A stretch of DNA of 64,000 bases, from NCBI RefSeq assembly GCF_900113905.1, contig NZ_FORC01000005.1:124001-188000 (forward strand). Reading direction: 5' to 3'. A program made the position numbers and the translations under genes. Below are positions 10,148 to 19,575 of this stretch, one piece after another. This DNA comes from Phytopseudomonas argentinensis (GTDB lineage Bacteria > Pseudomonadota > Gammaproteobacteria > Pseudomonadales > Pseudomonadaceae). The notes under the pieces are model-generated. The model made no database searches. It saw only the letters and a program-made list of their open reading frames with translations, and had not been told where the DNA came from. The number at the start of each line of letters is the position of its first letter. Position 1 is the first letter of the stretch.

Positions 10148-10519
10148 TCAGCCACCGGATTTCTTGGCCTTGAAACCGCGCTTGAGCAGTTCGGCGAGCA
10201 GCAGTTCGACATGCTCGCCCTGGATCTCGATGACGCCATCCTTGAGCGAGCCGCCGCAACCACAGCGCTTCTTCAGCGCTGAGGCCAGTTCCTTGAGCGG
10301 CTCCTCGGCCAGCTGCACGCCGCTGATGGTGGTCACCGTCTTGCCGCCACGGCCCTTGGTTTCGCGGCGCACCCGGGCAATGCCGTCGCCCTCGGGAATC
10401 ACCGTGTGCGAACAGCTGCAGGCGTCCACCGGCTGCGAGCAGTCCGGGCAGTGCCGGCCCGCGTCCGTGGAAAACACCAGGCCACCGAGGCCGGCGAATG
10501 AAGAGGCTTTCTTGGCCAC
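10148..10519 (-). CDS. yciH: SUI1/eIF1-family translation factor (YciH-like)
   Basis: A 123-residue protein with an N-terminal zinc-ribbon-like segment (CPDCSQPVDACSC) and a C-terminal SUI1 domain containing GRGGKTVTTISG, LKKRCGCGGSLKDGVIEIQG and LLKRGFKAKKSG. Bacterial YciH proteins resemble eIF1 and are thought to act at initiation, possibly as stress regulators. It lies upstream of speA on the same strand, an arrangement also found in P. aeruginosa. Confidence 0.92.
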   Translation of the reverse strand: MAKKASSFAGLGGLVFSTDAGRHCPDCSQPVDACSCSHTVIPEGDGIARVRRETKGRGGKTVTTISGVQLAEEPLKELASALKKRCGCGGSLKDGVIEIQGEHVELLLAELLKRGFKAKKSGG

Positions 10520-10626
10520 CGCGTTTTTTCCTCAGTGGATGGGAGCGGCGCAGTGTAACGACAAAGGCCGGCGATGCTAAGAAGCGAAATGCGCCAACCC
10601 CTGATGGATTGGCGACTCCGCCAGGT

Positions 10627-11160
10627 TCATCGATTGGCGAGGTAGTGTTCGAGGGCCAGCAGCGAGTCCGGGCAGTAGGGTCTGCGTCGTGTGTCGAGCT
10701 GCGCATCTTCGAGCGTCATGAAGCGCGCCTCGAGCACTTCTTCGGGCTGCAGGATCAACGGCGCATCGGACACCGCCGAGAACACCGCGCACCAGATGCG
10801 ATTCTCCGGCTGATCGAAAAAGAACCGGCCGTGAGCACGTAGCACGGCATCGCGGATGCCCAGTTCTTCGGCCAGCTCGCGTTTGGCGGACTGCCCATAC
10901 GTTTCACCGGCCGCCACCATGCCGCCTGCGGCGATATCCCAGTAACCGGGATACACCGCCTTGCTCAGGGTGCGCCGATGCACGCACAACTCACCGGCAG
11001 CATTGAACAGCAGGATAAAGGTGCCGCGACCGATCAGGCCGCGACTGCGCAGTTCGGCACGGGGCAAGGCGCCCAGCACGGTGTCGTGCTCGTCGACCCA
11101 GGCGATCAGCTCGGCATCCGAGGCGGCGCGGTGCGCCACCTCGGCTTCGGCAACGGCCAT
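10627..11160 (-). CDS. Nudix hydrolase (YfcD-like)
   Basis: A 177-residue Nudix protein with an intact box in GMVAAGETYGQSAKRELA followed by EELGI (G-x5-E-x7-REUxEExGU form). The N-terminus (ELIAWVDEHDTVLGALPRAE) and LCVHRRTLSKAVYPGYWD resemble the YfcD/isopentenyl-diphosphate-isomerase-like branch. The substrate is unknown. It starts 3 bp after the stop of the DUF2333 gene, so the two are probably one transcript. Confidence 0.88.
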   Translation of the reverse strand: MAVAEAEVAHRAASDAELIAWVDEHDTVLGALPRAELRSRGLIGRGTFILLFNAAGELCVHRRTLSKAVYPGYWDIAAGGMVAAGETYGQSAKRELAEELGIRDAVLRAHGRFFFDQPENRIWCAVFSAVSDAPLILQPEEVLEARFMTLEDAQLDTRRRPYCPDSLLALEHYLANR

Positions 11161-11163
11161 CGA

Positions 11164-12231
11164 TCAACCCTGGGAGAGCAGCTGGCGCAGGTCGATCACC
11201 GCGGCATTGGCCCGCGAAATGTAGTTGGCCATGACCAGCGAGTGATTGGCGAGGATGCCGTAGCCGCTGCCATTGAGCACCATCGGGCTCCACAGGGTGG
11301 CCTGGGCGGCCTCCAGCTCGCGGATGATCTGGCGCACGCTGACGGTGGCGTTCTTCTTGGCCAGCACGTCGGCGAAGTCCACCTCGATGGCGCGCAGCAG
11401 GTGCGACAGCGCCCAGGCCTGACCGCGCGCCTCGTAGAACACGTTGTCGATCTGCAGCCACGGGGTTTCGTAGGTGCGCTCGGTCACTTCCGGCACCTGG
11501 CCTTCGGCCAGCTCGGTGGTCTCGGTCACCTCGGTGTTCAGGCGTACCTGGCCGACGCTGGCCGACAGGCGCTGGGACAGCGAGCCCAGGCGGGTGGCGA
11601 CATCGCCAAACCAGTTATTGAGGTTATCAGCACGTGTATAGAAGCGTGCACCGCCCTGCCCCGACTCGGACAGGCGAGCGAGATAGCGATCCAGGGAGTT
11701 GATGCCTTCGCGGTACTCGGACTCGGCGGCCGGCAGCGCCCAACTGCGATGATCGAAGTTGAAGCGCGGCTCGGCGCGGGCCAGGTCGCCATCCTCGGTG
11801 GATTGCGATTGCGAGCGGGCGAAGTCCTTGCGCAGCGCACGGGAGAAGTCGCGCACCTGCACCAGCACGCCGTATTCCCAGCTTGGCATGTTGTCGAGCC
11901 ACAGGCCCGGCGGCGCCAGGTCGTTGGAAAGAAAGCCACCCGGCTTGTCGAGCAGGGTACTGGCCACCTGCTTGAGGGTTTCCACCGTGGTGTAACCATT
12001 CACCACCTGGCGTTGGCTGCTGTCAGCCGCCGCCTGCACGCGCTGCTGCACCGGGAACATGTCCGGTTCCTGGCTCCAGTACCAGCCAATGATCAGCGCC
12101 ACCAGCAGGTAGACACCCAGCAAGGCGGCAAGCAGGCCGCCAAGCCGGCCGCCGACACGGCGGCGGGATCCGGTGCTGGCACCGTCATCGGCATGGGCAG
12201 TGCCGGTGGTGCGGTTCTTCCAATCGAGCAT
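11164..12231 (-). CDS. DUF2333-family inner-membrane protein
   Basis: A 355-residue protein with a short cytoplasmic N-terminus, one membrane segment near residues 30-50 (LGGLLAALLGVYLLVALIIG) and a long periplasmic domain. The segment QIDNVFYEARGQAWALSHLL and the C-terminal GYGILANHSLVMANYISRAN are typical of DUF2333, found mainly in pseudomonads and relatives. No function is established. The start is the ATG at 12231 (MLDWKNRTTG). It is the first gene of a minus-strand run leading into the Nudix gene and diverges from gcbA. Confidence 0.82.
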   Translation of the reverse strand: MLDWKNRTTGTAHADDGASTGSRRRVGGRLGGLLAALLGVYLLVALIIGWYWSQEPDMFPVQQRVQAAADSSQRQVVNGYTTVETLKQVASTLLDKPGGFLSNDLAPPGLWLDNMPSWEYGVLVQVRDFSRALRKDFARSQSQSTEDGDLARAEPRFNFDHRSWALPAAESEYREGINSLDRYLARLSESGQGGARFYTRADNLNNWFGDVATRLGSLSQRLSASVGQVRLNTEVTETTELAEGQVPEVTERTYETPWLQIDNVFYEARGQAWALSHLLRAIEVDFADVLAKKNATVSVRQIIRELEAAQATLWSPMVLNGSGYGILANHSLVMANYISRANAAVIDLRQLLSQG

Positions 12232-12553
12232 GGCGATTATCCTTTGATCAGCGACGTACAGGGCTTCGACCACAGGCCCATGGCAGGGTTGCGCTAATAC
12301 TTGCCGGCCATGGCCTGGGTACAGGCTAGGCTGCCACTATAAGGGAAGGCTGTCTCGCCGCGCAGCGCGGCAAGCTGTTCACGACGTAACAGATGGCAAC
12401 GCGCTCGGCTAGCGGCCAGCTGCCATTACCAAGGTCAAGGGTGCGGGATGATTCACAGCATTGGCTTTACAGGAATGGCAAAATGCGGGCCCAGTGATAG
12501 CATGACGCCATCAACTGGTGGCGATCAGGCCACCGTACTCAGATTGACAGGCT
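12232..12553. other. Divergent intergenic region, no distinct feature
   Basis: These 322 bp separate the DUF2333 gene and the diguanylate cyclase gene and must contain their promoters. I see a CCACTATAAGG stretch near 12335-12345 that could include a -10 element, but no convincing -35/-10 pair, operator or RNA. Confidence 0.4.
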
Positions 12554-14167
12554 ATGAACGAGCAAGAAGACCCCAGCCGCGACCGACTTAAACAGCACTT
12601 CGCCCAGCGTGTTATCCATCAGGCTCGCCACGTCCTGGAAGTCTGGCAGCGCCTGCAGCGTGGTGAGTGGAACGAGATCGGCATGCATGAACTGCAGGAG
12701 GCCGCGCAGCTGCTGCAGCGCTATGCCGAGCGTTTCGAGCAGGTCGAACACCGTGAGCTGGGCAAGCGCATCGTCGCCTGCCTGAATGTCGTCGACGCCA
12801 ACCGCGGGCGCCTCAACAGCGAAGTGATCAGCGAGCTCAACCAACTGGTGCAACGCCTGTCGCGCACCGGCCTGCGCCATGGCGATCGCTTCGAGCACAC
12901 CAGCCTGCCGCCGTTGCGCAAACCGGTGTACCTGGCGTTGCAGCACCTCGAGCGCGCCGAGCGTCTGGCCCAGCAGCTGGACTTCTTTGGCATGAACGCC
13001 AAGCCGCTGGACACCGCCAACGCCTTTCGCGCCGCGATGCTCGAACGTCATCCGGCAGCCATCGTCATGGAGATCGATTTCGCCGGCACGGGCAATGGCC
13101 TGCAGCTGGCCCAGGCAGCCCAGGAAGGTCTGCAGGAGAAGATCCCGGTACTGTTCTACAGCCATGAGGACACCGACACGCCGACCCGCCTGGCCGCCGT
13201 GCGTGCGGGCGGGCGCGAGTTCTTCACCGGCTCGCTGGATGCCTCCAGCCTGCTGGAACGCATCGAGGTGCTGACCCACGTGGCCCAGTACGAGCCCTAC
13301 CGCGTGCTGATCGTCGATGATTCCCGCGCCCAGGCGACCCACACCGAGCGCGTGCTCAACAGCGCCGGCATCGTCACCCGCACGCTCACCGAACCGATCC
13401 AGGCGATGGACGAGCTGGCCGAATTCCAGCCCGACCTGATCATCCTCGACATGTACATGCCGGCCTGCAACGGCACCGAGCTGGCTCAGGTGATCCGTCA
13501 CAACGAACGCTACGTCAGCGTGCCGATCATCTACCTGTCGGCCGAGGACGACCTCGACAAGCAGCTCGACGCGATGAGTGAGGGCGGCGACGACTTCCTC
13601 ACCAAGCCGATCAAGCCGCGGCACCTGATCGCCACCGTGCGCAACCGTGCCGACCGCGCGCGCAGCCTCAAGGCGCGCATGGTACGTGACAGCCTTACCG
13701 GGCTGTTCAACCACACCCATACCCTGCAGCTGCTCGAGGACGCCCGCTTCCGCGCCCAGCGCGACGAGCAACCGCTGAGCTTCGCGATGATCGATATCGA
13801 TTACTTCAAGAAGGTCAACGACAACTACGGCCACCCCATGGGCGATCGGGTGATCAAGAGCCTGGCGCTGTTCCTCAAGCAGCGCCTGCGCAAGAGCGAC
13901 TGCATCGGTCGTTATGGCGGCGAGGAGTTCGCCGTGGTGATGCCCAACACCGATGCGCAGACCGCCAGCAGGGTGCTGGATGAAGTACGCAAGCGCTTCG
14001 CCGAGATCAATTACCCCGCCCACCCGCACGACCTGAGCTGCACCTTCAGCTGCGGTATTGCCGAGCTGGTCGGTGATCTGGACAGCAAGCACCTGTCGCA
14101 GCGCGCCGACGAGGCCCTGTATCGCGCCAAGAACGGTGGCCGCAATCGCGTCGAAATCTACGGGTAA
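12554..14167 (+). CDS. gcbA: Diguanylate cyclase with two receiver domains (GcbA-like)
   Basis: A 537-residue protein predicted to make c-di-GMP. The N-terminal region is helical. A degenerate receiver domain (about 135-245) lacks a clear phosphoacceptor. An intact receiver (about 250-370) has VLIVDDSRAQ, Asp299 in LIILDMYMP and the lysine of TKPIKP. The GGDEF domain (about 380-537) has the active signature GGEEF at 455-459 and an inhibitory RxxD site (RKSD) five residues before it. It matches PA4843/GcbA, which promotes attachment and dispersal responses, in domain order, size and neighbours (DUF2333 on one side, a chemoreceptor on the other). No dedicated histidine kinase is adjacent. Confidence 0.9.
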   Translation: MNEQEDPSRDRLKQHFAQRVIHQARHVLEVWQRLQRGEWNEIGMHELQEAAQLLQRYAERFEQVEHRELGKRIVACLNVVDANRGRLNSEVISELNQLVQRLSRTGLRHGDRFEHTSLPPLRKPVYLALQHLERAERLAQQLDFFGMNAKPLDTANAFRAAMLERHPAAIVMEIDFAGTGNGLQLAQAAQEGLQEKIPVLFYSHEDTDTPTRLAAVRAGGREFFTGSLDASSLLERIEVLTHVAQYEPYRVLIVDDSRAQATHTERVLNSAGIVTRTLTEPIQAMDELAEFQPDLIILDMYMPACNGTELAQVIRHNERYVSVPIIYLSAEDDLDKQLDAMSEGGDDFLTKPIKPRHLIATVRNRADRARSLKARMVRDSLTGLFNHTHTLQLLEDARFRAQRDEQPLSFAMIDIDYFKKVNDNYGHPMGDRVIKSLALFLKQRLRKSDCIGRYGGEEFAVVMPNTDAQTASRVLDEVRKRFAEINYPAHPHDLSCTFSCGIAELVGDLDSKHLSQRADEALYRAKNGGRNRVEIYG

Positions 14168-14325
14168 GGGGTGCCGGAGGCTGGCGACCGCATGTCGATC
14201 GCCTGGCGTCATCAACGCGTCGCAGCCGGCCGCGTAACCACACTGTCATAAAGGCGCCATAACGTACCGACCAAGCCGCACTGCATGGCGCAGTGCCAGC
14301 ACCGATCGGACGTCAAGCGTGCCCC

Positions 14326-16290
14326 ATGCGCCTCAAATCGCTCACCAATCTCAACACCCTTATGCTGGTCGGCATCGGCATTGCCCTGGCCTGTACCCTC
14401 TGGTGGTCGCAGCGGGCACTGGAGCGCCCCTACGTGCTGATGGAGCAGTACCTGGAGCTCTCGCAGCAATTCCAGCGCGAGGCAGCCGGCAACATCATCG
14501 GCTATCTGGAAAGCGGCGATGCCTTGCGGCACAGCGCCGCCATCCAGAACCTGGACGCGTTGCAGGCCAATGTCGCTGAACTGCCTGCCACACTCACCGG
14601 CGACCTGGGCAGCAGCCTGGGCGAGCTGAAGGCCTTCGCCGCCGAGCAATTGCTCGCCGCTGGCAAATTGTCCGCGGACCCACAGGGGCTGCTGATCCAG
14701 GCAGAGCGCGAGATGGCCGACGCCTTGGCGGGGCTCGCTCGCTACGCCGACGAGGGCCAGGGCGATGCCGCCGATGCCTATCGCTCGCCACTGTTCAACG
14801 CCTCGCAGCAGCTGGCGCGCCTGGCCCTGGCGCGCGCCAAGCTGGTCAGCAGCGGGCGCAGCGAACTGGCCGCGGATGTGGAGCGCGAGGTACAGGCCTT
14901 GCAGACGCAAGCCAGGCAGATCGACGAGTTGCCCCTGCTCGGGTTGACGGAACAGGCGGTTTCGGGCGGCGACGCCTTCGCGTCCCTGCTGGGCCTGGAC
15001 AGCGACAACCAGGAGAGCGAGGCGCAGGATCGCGGCATCGCCCTGAAACGCGAGCTGGACAGCCTGCTGGGGCGCTACCCAGGCGAGCTGGCGCGCACCC
15101 AGGCGCTGATCGAAGAGCGTAGCCAGCTCGCCACCACCACCCGCACGCGCCTGGATGCCGTGCAGCAAGCTTTCACCGCCCTGGAGCCCCTGGTGCGCGG
15201 CGAGCATGGCCGCATCCAGGGCGAAGTGCGCCTGATCCTCGGCATCATGGTGGCGCTGATCCTGCTCACCGCGCTGATCATCGACACCCTGCAGCGTCGC
15301 CTCAGCCGTCTGCTCGAACATATGGTGCCGGCGCTCTCGGCCTGGGCGGCGGGCGACTTCGCCGGCGAGATCCGCCTGGCCACCAACACCCGTGAACTGC
15401 GTGATATCGAGGAATCGCTCAACCGCCTGCGCCGCTATCTGGTCGAGCTGGTGGGCACCATTCACCAGCACGCCGCCCAGGTGTCGGCGTCCAGCCATAC
15501 CCTGGCCGAGCTGAGCAGCGGCCTGCACGACGGTGCTGAACGCCAGGCCAGCGACACGGCGCAGATTCGCGATGCACTGGGCGAACTGGAGGCCACCATC
15601 CTGCAGGTGGCCGACGATGCCAGCCAGACGGCAACCGCCGGTCGCAACGCCGACCGCGCCCTCGCCCAGGGCCAGCAGGTGATCGGCAACAGCCTGGCCG
15701 GCCTGCATGCGCTGGTCGAGGAAGTGCAGGACAACGCCCAGTCCATCGAACGCCTGGCCGCGGAAACCGCCACCATCGGCAGCGTGCTGACGGTGATTCG
15801 CGGGGTAGCCGAGCAGACCAACCTGCTGGCTCTCAACGCCGCCATCGAGGCCGCCCGTGCCGGCGCAGCGGGCCGTGGTTTCGCCGTGGTGGCAGACGAA
15901 GTCCGCTCGCTGTCGCTGCGCACCAGTTCGGCCACGGCACAGATCCAGGAGGTGATCGGCCGTTTGCAGCAGGCGGCCAACGGCTCGGTACAGGCGATGC
16001 GCAGCCAGGTCGAACACGCCGAGGCGACCGCCGAACAGGCGCGCACCGCCGATGGCGCGCTGGACGAGATTGTCGCCGCCATCGGTACCATTACCAGCAT
16101 GGCCGCACGGATTGCCGAGGCCACCGCCTACCAGGGCGGCGCCGTCGCCGAGACTCGCGATCACTGCGAGCGGATTCATCAACTGGGTGGTGACAACCTG
16201 CAGCGTATCGGCCAGGGCCGCGCGCAGAGCGTCGAGCTGCAAGCGCTGAGCGGCCAGCTGGATCAGGCCGTGCAGGCGTTTCGGGTGTAA
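14326..16290 (+). CDS. ctpL: Methyl-accepting chemotaxis protein (CtpL-like)
   Basis: Chemoreceptor of 654 residues. An N-terminal membrane helix (LMLVGIGIALACTLWW) is followed by a long periplasmic helical sensor domain, about residues 35-305. A second helix (LILGIMVALILLTALIID) leads to a HAMP-like segment and the cytoplasmic signalling domain with the hairpin-tip core RGVAEQTNLLALNAAIEAAR and GRGFAVVADEVRSL. The start is the ATG at 14326 (MRLKSLTNLN). The P. aeruginosa gene in the same place, CtpL (PA4844), mediates taxis to low phosphate; ligand identity here is inferred only from position and domain form. Confidence 0.85.
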   Translation: MRLKSLTNLNTLMLVGIGIALACTLWWSQRALERPYVLMEQYLELSQQFQREAAGNIIGYLESGDALRHSAAIQNLDALQANVAELPATLTGDLGSSLGELKAFAAEQLLAAGKLSADPQGLLIQAEREMADALAGLARYADEGQGDAADAYRSPLFNASQQLARLALARAKLVSSGRSELAADVEREVQALQTQARQIDELPLLGLTEQAVSGGDAFASLLGLDSDNQESEAQDRGIALKRELDSLLGRYPGELARTQALIEERSQLATTTRTRLDAVQQAFTALEPLVRGEHGRIQGEVRLILGIMVALILLTALIIDTLQRRLSRLLEHMVPALSAWAAGDFAGEIRLATNTRELRDIEESLNRLRRYLVELVGTIHQHAAQVSASSHTLAELSSGLHDGAERQASDTAQIRDALGELEATILQVADDASQTATAGRNADRALAQGQQVIGNSLAGLHALVEEVQDNAQSIERLAAETATIGSVLTVIRGVAEQTNLLALNAAIEAARAGAAGRGFAVVADEVRSLSLRTSSATAQIQEVIGRLQQAANGSVQAMRSQVEHAEATAEQARTADGALDEIVAAIGTITSMAARIAEATAYQGGAVAETRDHCERIHQLGGDNLQRIGQGRAQSVELQALSGQLDQAVQAFRV

Positions 16291-16641
16291 GGCCGCTTGT
16301 AGGATAGATGCACCTACCCTCCCTGGAAACAGCAAGGTCAGGCGCCGCGAACCACGAGCTAATGGAAGCGGGCCACGCCCGCGAATCACGAGCATGGCCG
16401 GTTCCCCCAAGGTATGCCGCCCTGCCATGGAGTTGGCCACGCCGTTGTAGGAGCGCGCCATGCGCGCGAATCGCAGCATCTGCGCATGACGCGATTGAAG
16501 GCAGCCACCCCGCGCGGCCTTGTGTCGCAGCATCCGCTCCCGAGGCGCGCACCATCCGCCGCCTGCAACGGCCACTTACTGCGCACCCCATGGCGCGGCG
16601 CGCCAGCTCCGCTATCATGGCGCGATCACTGCCTCACCGAG
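16291..16641. repeat. Intergenic region with two REP-like elements
   Basis: This 351-bp gap holds two short palindromes of Pseudomonas REP type in the same orientation. One at about 16364-16386 has stem GCGGGC, loop CCA-like, then GCCCGCGAATC. The other at about 16447-16472 starts GTAGGAGCGCGC and ends GCGCGCGAATC. A further weak hairpin follows (AATCGC with GCGATT, 16471-16499). No coding frame with family resemblance is present before the dsbD start. Confidence 0.7.
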
Positions 16642-18420
16642 ATGCCCATGCCACGTTTTATCTGCCTGCTGCTGTTGCTCGTCGTCCTGCCTGCCGGCGC
16701 CGGGGTGTTCGACAGCCGCCCGAATGCCGCGCCCCTGGGTCAGGCGCTGAACAACAGCGCCGACTTTCTGCCGGTCCACGAGGCGTTCAAACTCAGCCTG
16801 GTCAATAGCTCGCCGACCTCGGCCACCGTGCGCTTCGTCGCGGCCGAGGGCTATTACCTGTACCGCCACCAGTTCAAGTTCAAGGTCGAACCGGCAGCGC
16901 TGGCCGGCGCGCCCGTCGAGGTGCCCGAAGGCCTGCACAAGAACGACCAGTACTTTGGTGACGTGCAGGTGTTCTACGAAGTGCTGGACGTCGAAATCCC
17001 GCTGAACAACCCGGACAACCAGCCGCTCAACCTCGCCGTCACCTACCAGGGCTGCGCCGACAAGGGTCTGTGCTACCCGCCGGAAACCGAGACACTATCC
17101 GTAAACGGCGGCGTTGCCGCCCAGGCCGACGGCACCGCCGCGCCAGGCAATGGGAAAACCACCTGGAGTTGGACCGACCTGGCACTGATGTTCGCCGCCG
17201 GCCTTACCCTGACCTTCACTCCCTGCGTATTGCCCATGCTGCCGATCCTCTCCGGCGTGGTGCTGCGCGGCCGGCCAAGCAGGAGCCGTGGCCTGGTGCT
17301 GTCACTGGCCTACGTGCTGCCCATGGCCGCCTGCTATGCGGCGCTCGGTGCGCTGATGGGGCTGTTCGGCGCCAAGCTCAACCTGCAGGCCATGCTGCAA
17401 TCGCCGTGGATCCTGGTGCCCTTCGCGCTGTTCTTCGCACTGTTCGCCGTGGCCATGTTCGGCGTCTTCGAGCTGCGCCTGCCGGCGTTCATTCGTGAGC
17501 GCCTGGATCGCAAGGCAGCGCAGACCCAGGGCGGCACCATCGCCGGCGCCGCGACCCTGGGCGTGCTGTCCAGCCTGATCGTCTCGCCGTGCATCACTGC
17601 GCCATTCACTGCGCTTCTTCTATATATCAGCAGCACCGGCGATGCCGCCGGCGGCGCCTTGCAACTGTTCGCCCTGGGCCTGGGCATGGGCACGCCACTG
17701 GTGATCTTCGCCGCTGGCGGCGGCGCCCTGCTGCCCAAGTCCGGCACCTGGATGGTTGCCGTGCGCAACGCCTTTGGCGTGATGCTGCTGGGCGTTTCGG
17801 TCTGGCTGCTCGAGCGGGTGCTGCCGGGGCAACTTTCTCTGGCGCTGTGGGGGCTGCTGGCTGCCGGCGTTGCGCTGTTTCTCGGTGCCCTGGAATTCAC
17901 CGCTAAAGATGCTCGCGGCAAGCTCGCCCAACTGCTCGGCCTGGCGCTGCTGGTCTACGCCCTGGCCGCCTGGACGGGCGCCCTGAAAGGCAACGACGAT
18001 CCCCTGCAGCCCCTTGCCGGCGGCGTCGCCAGCGCTCAGTCGAGCACCTCCGGTAGCTGGCAGACGGTCAGCACGCCCGCCGAGCTGGACGCCGCGCTGG
18101 CCCAGGCCAGGAGCAGCGGCCAGCCACTGCTGCTCGACTGGTACGCCGACTGGTGTATCAGCTGCAAGAAGATCGAACGCGAAGTGTTCAATTCCCCGCA
18201 GATCGGCCCGCAACTGGCCGACTATCACCTGCTGCGTTTCGACATGACCGACAGCACTGCCGCGCAACGCGCCGTGCTCGATCGTTATCAGTTGTTCGGC
18301 CCGCCGGCGATTCAGATGTTCGACGCCAGCGGCAAGGAAATGCAGGATCTGCGCGTAGTTGGCGAAATCGACGCGGCAGGCTTTGCCGAGCGCCTGAGTA
18401 GCGCACGAGAACGTTTCTAG
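16642..18420 (+). CDS. dsbD: Thiol:disulfide interchange protein DsbD
   Basis: Inner-membrane reductant carrier of 592 residues that passes electrons from cytoplasmic thioredoxin to periplasmic DsbC/DsbG and cytochrome c maturation. A signal peptide (FICLLLLLVVLPAGAG) is followed by the periplasmic alpha domain, with cysteines in TYQGCADKGLCYPP. The eight-helix beta domain carries TLTFTPCVLPMLPI and SLIVSPCITAPF, and the C-terminal thioredoxin-like gamma domain has YADWCISCKK. All three cysteine pairs are intact. The start is ATG 16642, or ATG 16648 two codons later. The P. aeruginosa counterpart (dipZ, PA4845) also precedes aroQ. Confidence 0.96.
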   Translation: MPMPRFICLLLLLVVLPAGAGVFDSRPNAAPLGQALNNSADFLPVHEAFKLSLVNSSPTSATVRFVAAEGYYLYRHQFKFKVEPAALAGAPVEVPEGLHKNDQYFGDVQVFYEVLDVEIPLNNPDNQPLNLAVTYQGCADKGLCYPPETETLSVNGGVAAQADGTAAPGNGKTTWSWTDLALMFAAGLTLTFTPCVLPMLPILSGVVLRGRPSRSRGLVLSLAYVLPMAACYAALGALMGLFGAKLNLQAMLQSPWILVPFALFFALFAVAMFGVFELRLPAFIRERLDRKAAQTQGGTIAGAATLGVLSSLIVSPCITAPFTALLLYISSTGDAAGGALQLFALGLGMGTPLVIFAAGGGALLPKSGTWMVAVRNAFGVMLLGVSVWLLERVLPGQLSLALWGLLAAGVALFLGALEFTAKDARGKLAQLLGLALLVYALAAWTGALKGNDDPLQPLAGGVASAQSSTSGSWQTVSTPAELDAALAQARSSGQPLLLDWYADWCISCKKIEREVFNSPQIGPQLADYHLLRFDMTDSTAAQRAVLDRYQLFGPPAIQMFDASGKEMQDLRVVGEIDAAGFAERLSSARERF

Positions 18421-18540
18421 GCAATTCGGTCACATATTCGGCCAACCCTGCACGGATCGTGCTGACTACTCCCAAAAACTGGACAGCCCTACGGCAATTC
18501 TGGCAGAGTCCGCGCAGCTAAAAAGAAGGAAGCCCGGATC

Positions 18541-18990
18541 ATGTCGACGTTGCTGGTTTTGCACGGCCCCAATTTGAACCTGCTCGGTACCCGCGAGCCA
18601 GGTACCTACGGGGCCACCACGCTCGAACAGATCAACCTCGATCTTGAGCAGCGCGCCCGTGAAGCCGGCCATCACCTGCTGCACCTGCAGAGCAACGCCG
18701 AATACGAACTGATCGAGCGCATCCACGCCGCCCGGGGCGAAGGCGTCGACTTCATCATCATCAATCCGGCGGCCTTCACCCACACCAGCGTGGCATTACG
18801 TGACGCGTTGCTGGCGGTGAGCATCCCATTCATCGAAGTGCACCTGTCCAACGTGCACAAGCGTGAGCCTTTCCGGCACCACTCCTACTTCTCCGACGTG
18901 GCGGTAGGCGTGATCTGCGGGCTCGGCGCCACCGGCTACCGCCTGGCGCTCGAAGCGTCGCTGGAGCAACTGGCGAGCAAAAACACCTGA
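18541..18990 (+). CDS. aroQ: 3-dehydroquinate dehydratase, type II
   Basis: Shikimate-pathway enzyme of 149 residues that forms 3-dehydroshikimate. It begins MSTLLVLHGPNLNLLGTREP, with the catalytic Tyr in PGTYG just after, and contains NPAAFTHTSVALRDAL and the catalytic His in PFIEVHLSNVHKREPFRHHS. An AAGGAAG ribosome binding site precedes the ATG. It stands before accBC as in most pseudomonads. Confidence 0.97.
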   Translation: MSTLLVLHGPNLNLLGTREPGTYGATTLEQINLDLEQRAREAGHHLLHLQSNAEYELIERIHAARGEGVDFIIINPAAFTHTSVALRDALLAVSIPFIEVHLSNVHKREPFRHHSYFSDVAVGVICGLGATGYRLALEASLEQLASKNT

Positions 18991-19003
18991 TACCGGCGTC
19001 ACG

Positions 19004-19072
19004 ACAGATCGTCCGAATGCGCAGTAGCTTTCATACGATCTGTTCAAGCGGCGGTTCATCTACAACTTGAAC
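19004..19072. promoter_or_regulatory. Two consecutive inverted repeats in the accB leader
   Basis: ACAGATCGT (19004-19012) is the exact complement of ACGATCTGT (19035-19043), and GTTCAAG (19042-19048) of CTTGAAC (19066-19072). Both lie in the 112 bp between aroQ and accB. They could be operators, an aroQ terminator without a T-run, or a structured accB leader. accBC expression is autoregulated in E. coli, but no mechanism can be read here. Confidence 0.4.
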
Positions 19073-19102
19073 GACCCTGACCAGACTGGGAGTTGAACAC
19101 CT

Positions 19103-19558
19103 ATGGATATTCGCAAAGTCAAAAAACTGATCGAGCTGCTGGAAGAGTCCGGCATCGACGAGCTGGAAATCAAAGAGGGCGAAGAGTCCGTACGCATCAG
19201 CCGCCATGGCAAGCAACCGGCCTACGCCCAACCGACCTACGCCCCGGCGCCTGCTCCGGTCGCTGCCGCCGCTGCTCCAGTAGCCGCTGCCGCTGACGCT
19301 GCGCCAGCCGCTGCCAAGCTGAACGGCACCGTGGTTCGCTCGCCGATGGTCGGTACCTTCTACCGCGCCGCTTCGCCGACCTCGGCCAACTTCGTTGAAG
19401 TCGGTTCGACCGTGAAGAAAGGCGACATCCTCTGCATCGTCGAAGCGATGAAGATGATGAACCACATCGAGGCCGAAACCAGCGGCACGATCGAATCCAT
19501 CCTGGGCGAGAACGGCCAGCCGGTGGAATACGATCAACCGCTGTTCACCATCGTCTGA
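19103..19558 (+). CDS. accB: Biotin carboxyl carrier protein of acetyl-CoA carboxylase
   Basis: Carrier subunit of acetyl-CoA carboxylase, the first committed step of fatty acid synthesis. The 151-residue protein starts MDIRKVKKLIELLEESG, has an Ala/Pro-rich linker (about 35-75, repeated APAPV and AAAAP units) and ends in a biotinyl domain with the target lysine in EAMKMMN. It is followed after 17 bp by accC. Confidence 0.97.
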   Translation: MDIRKVKKLIELLEESGIDELEIKEGEESVRISRHGKQPAYAQPTYAPAPAPVAAAAAPVAAAADAAPAAAKLNGTVVRSPMVGTFYRAASPTSANFVEVGSTVKKGDILCIVEAMKMMNHIEAETSGTIESILGENGQPVEYDQPLFTIV

Positions 19559-19575
19559 TGCACGGGGAACCCGTA

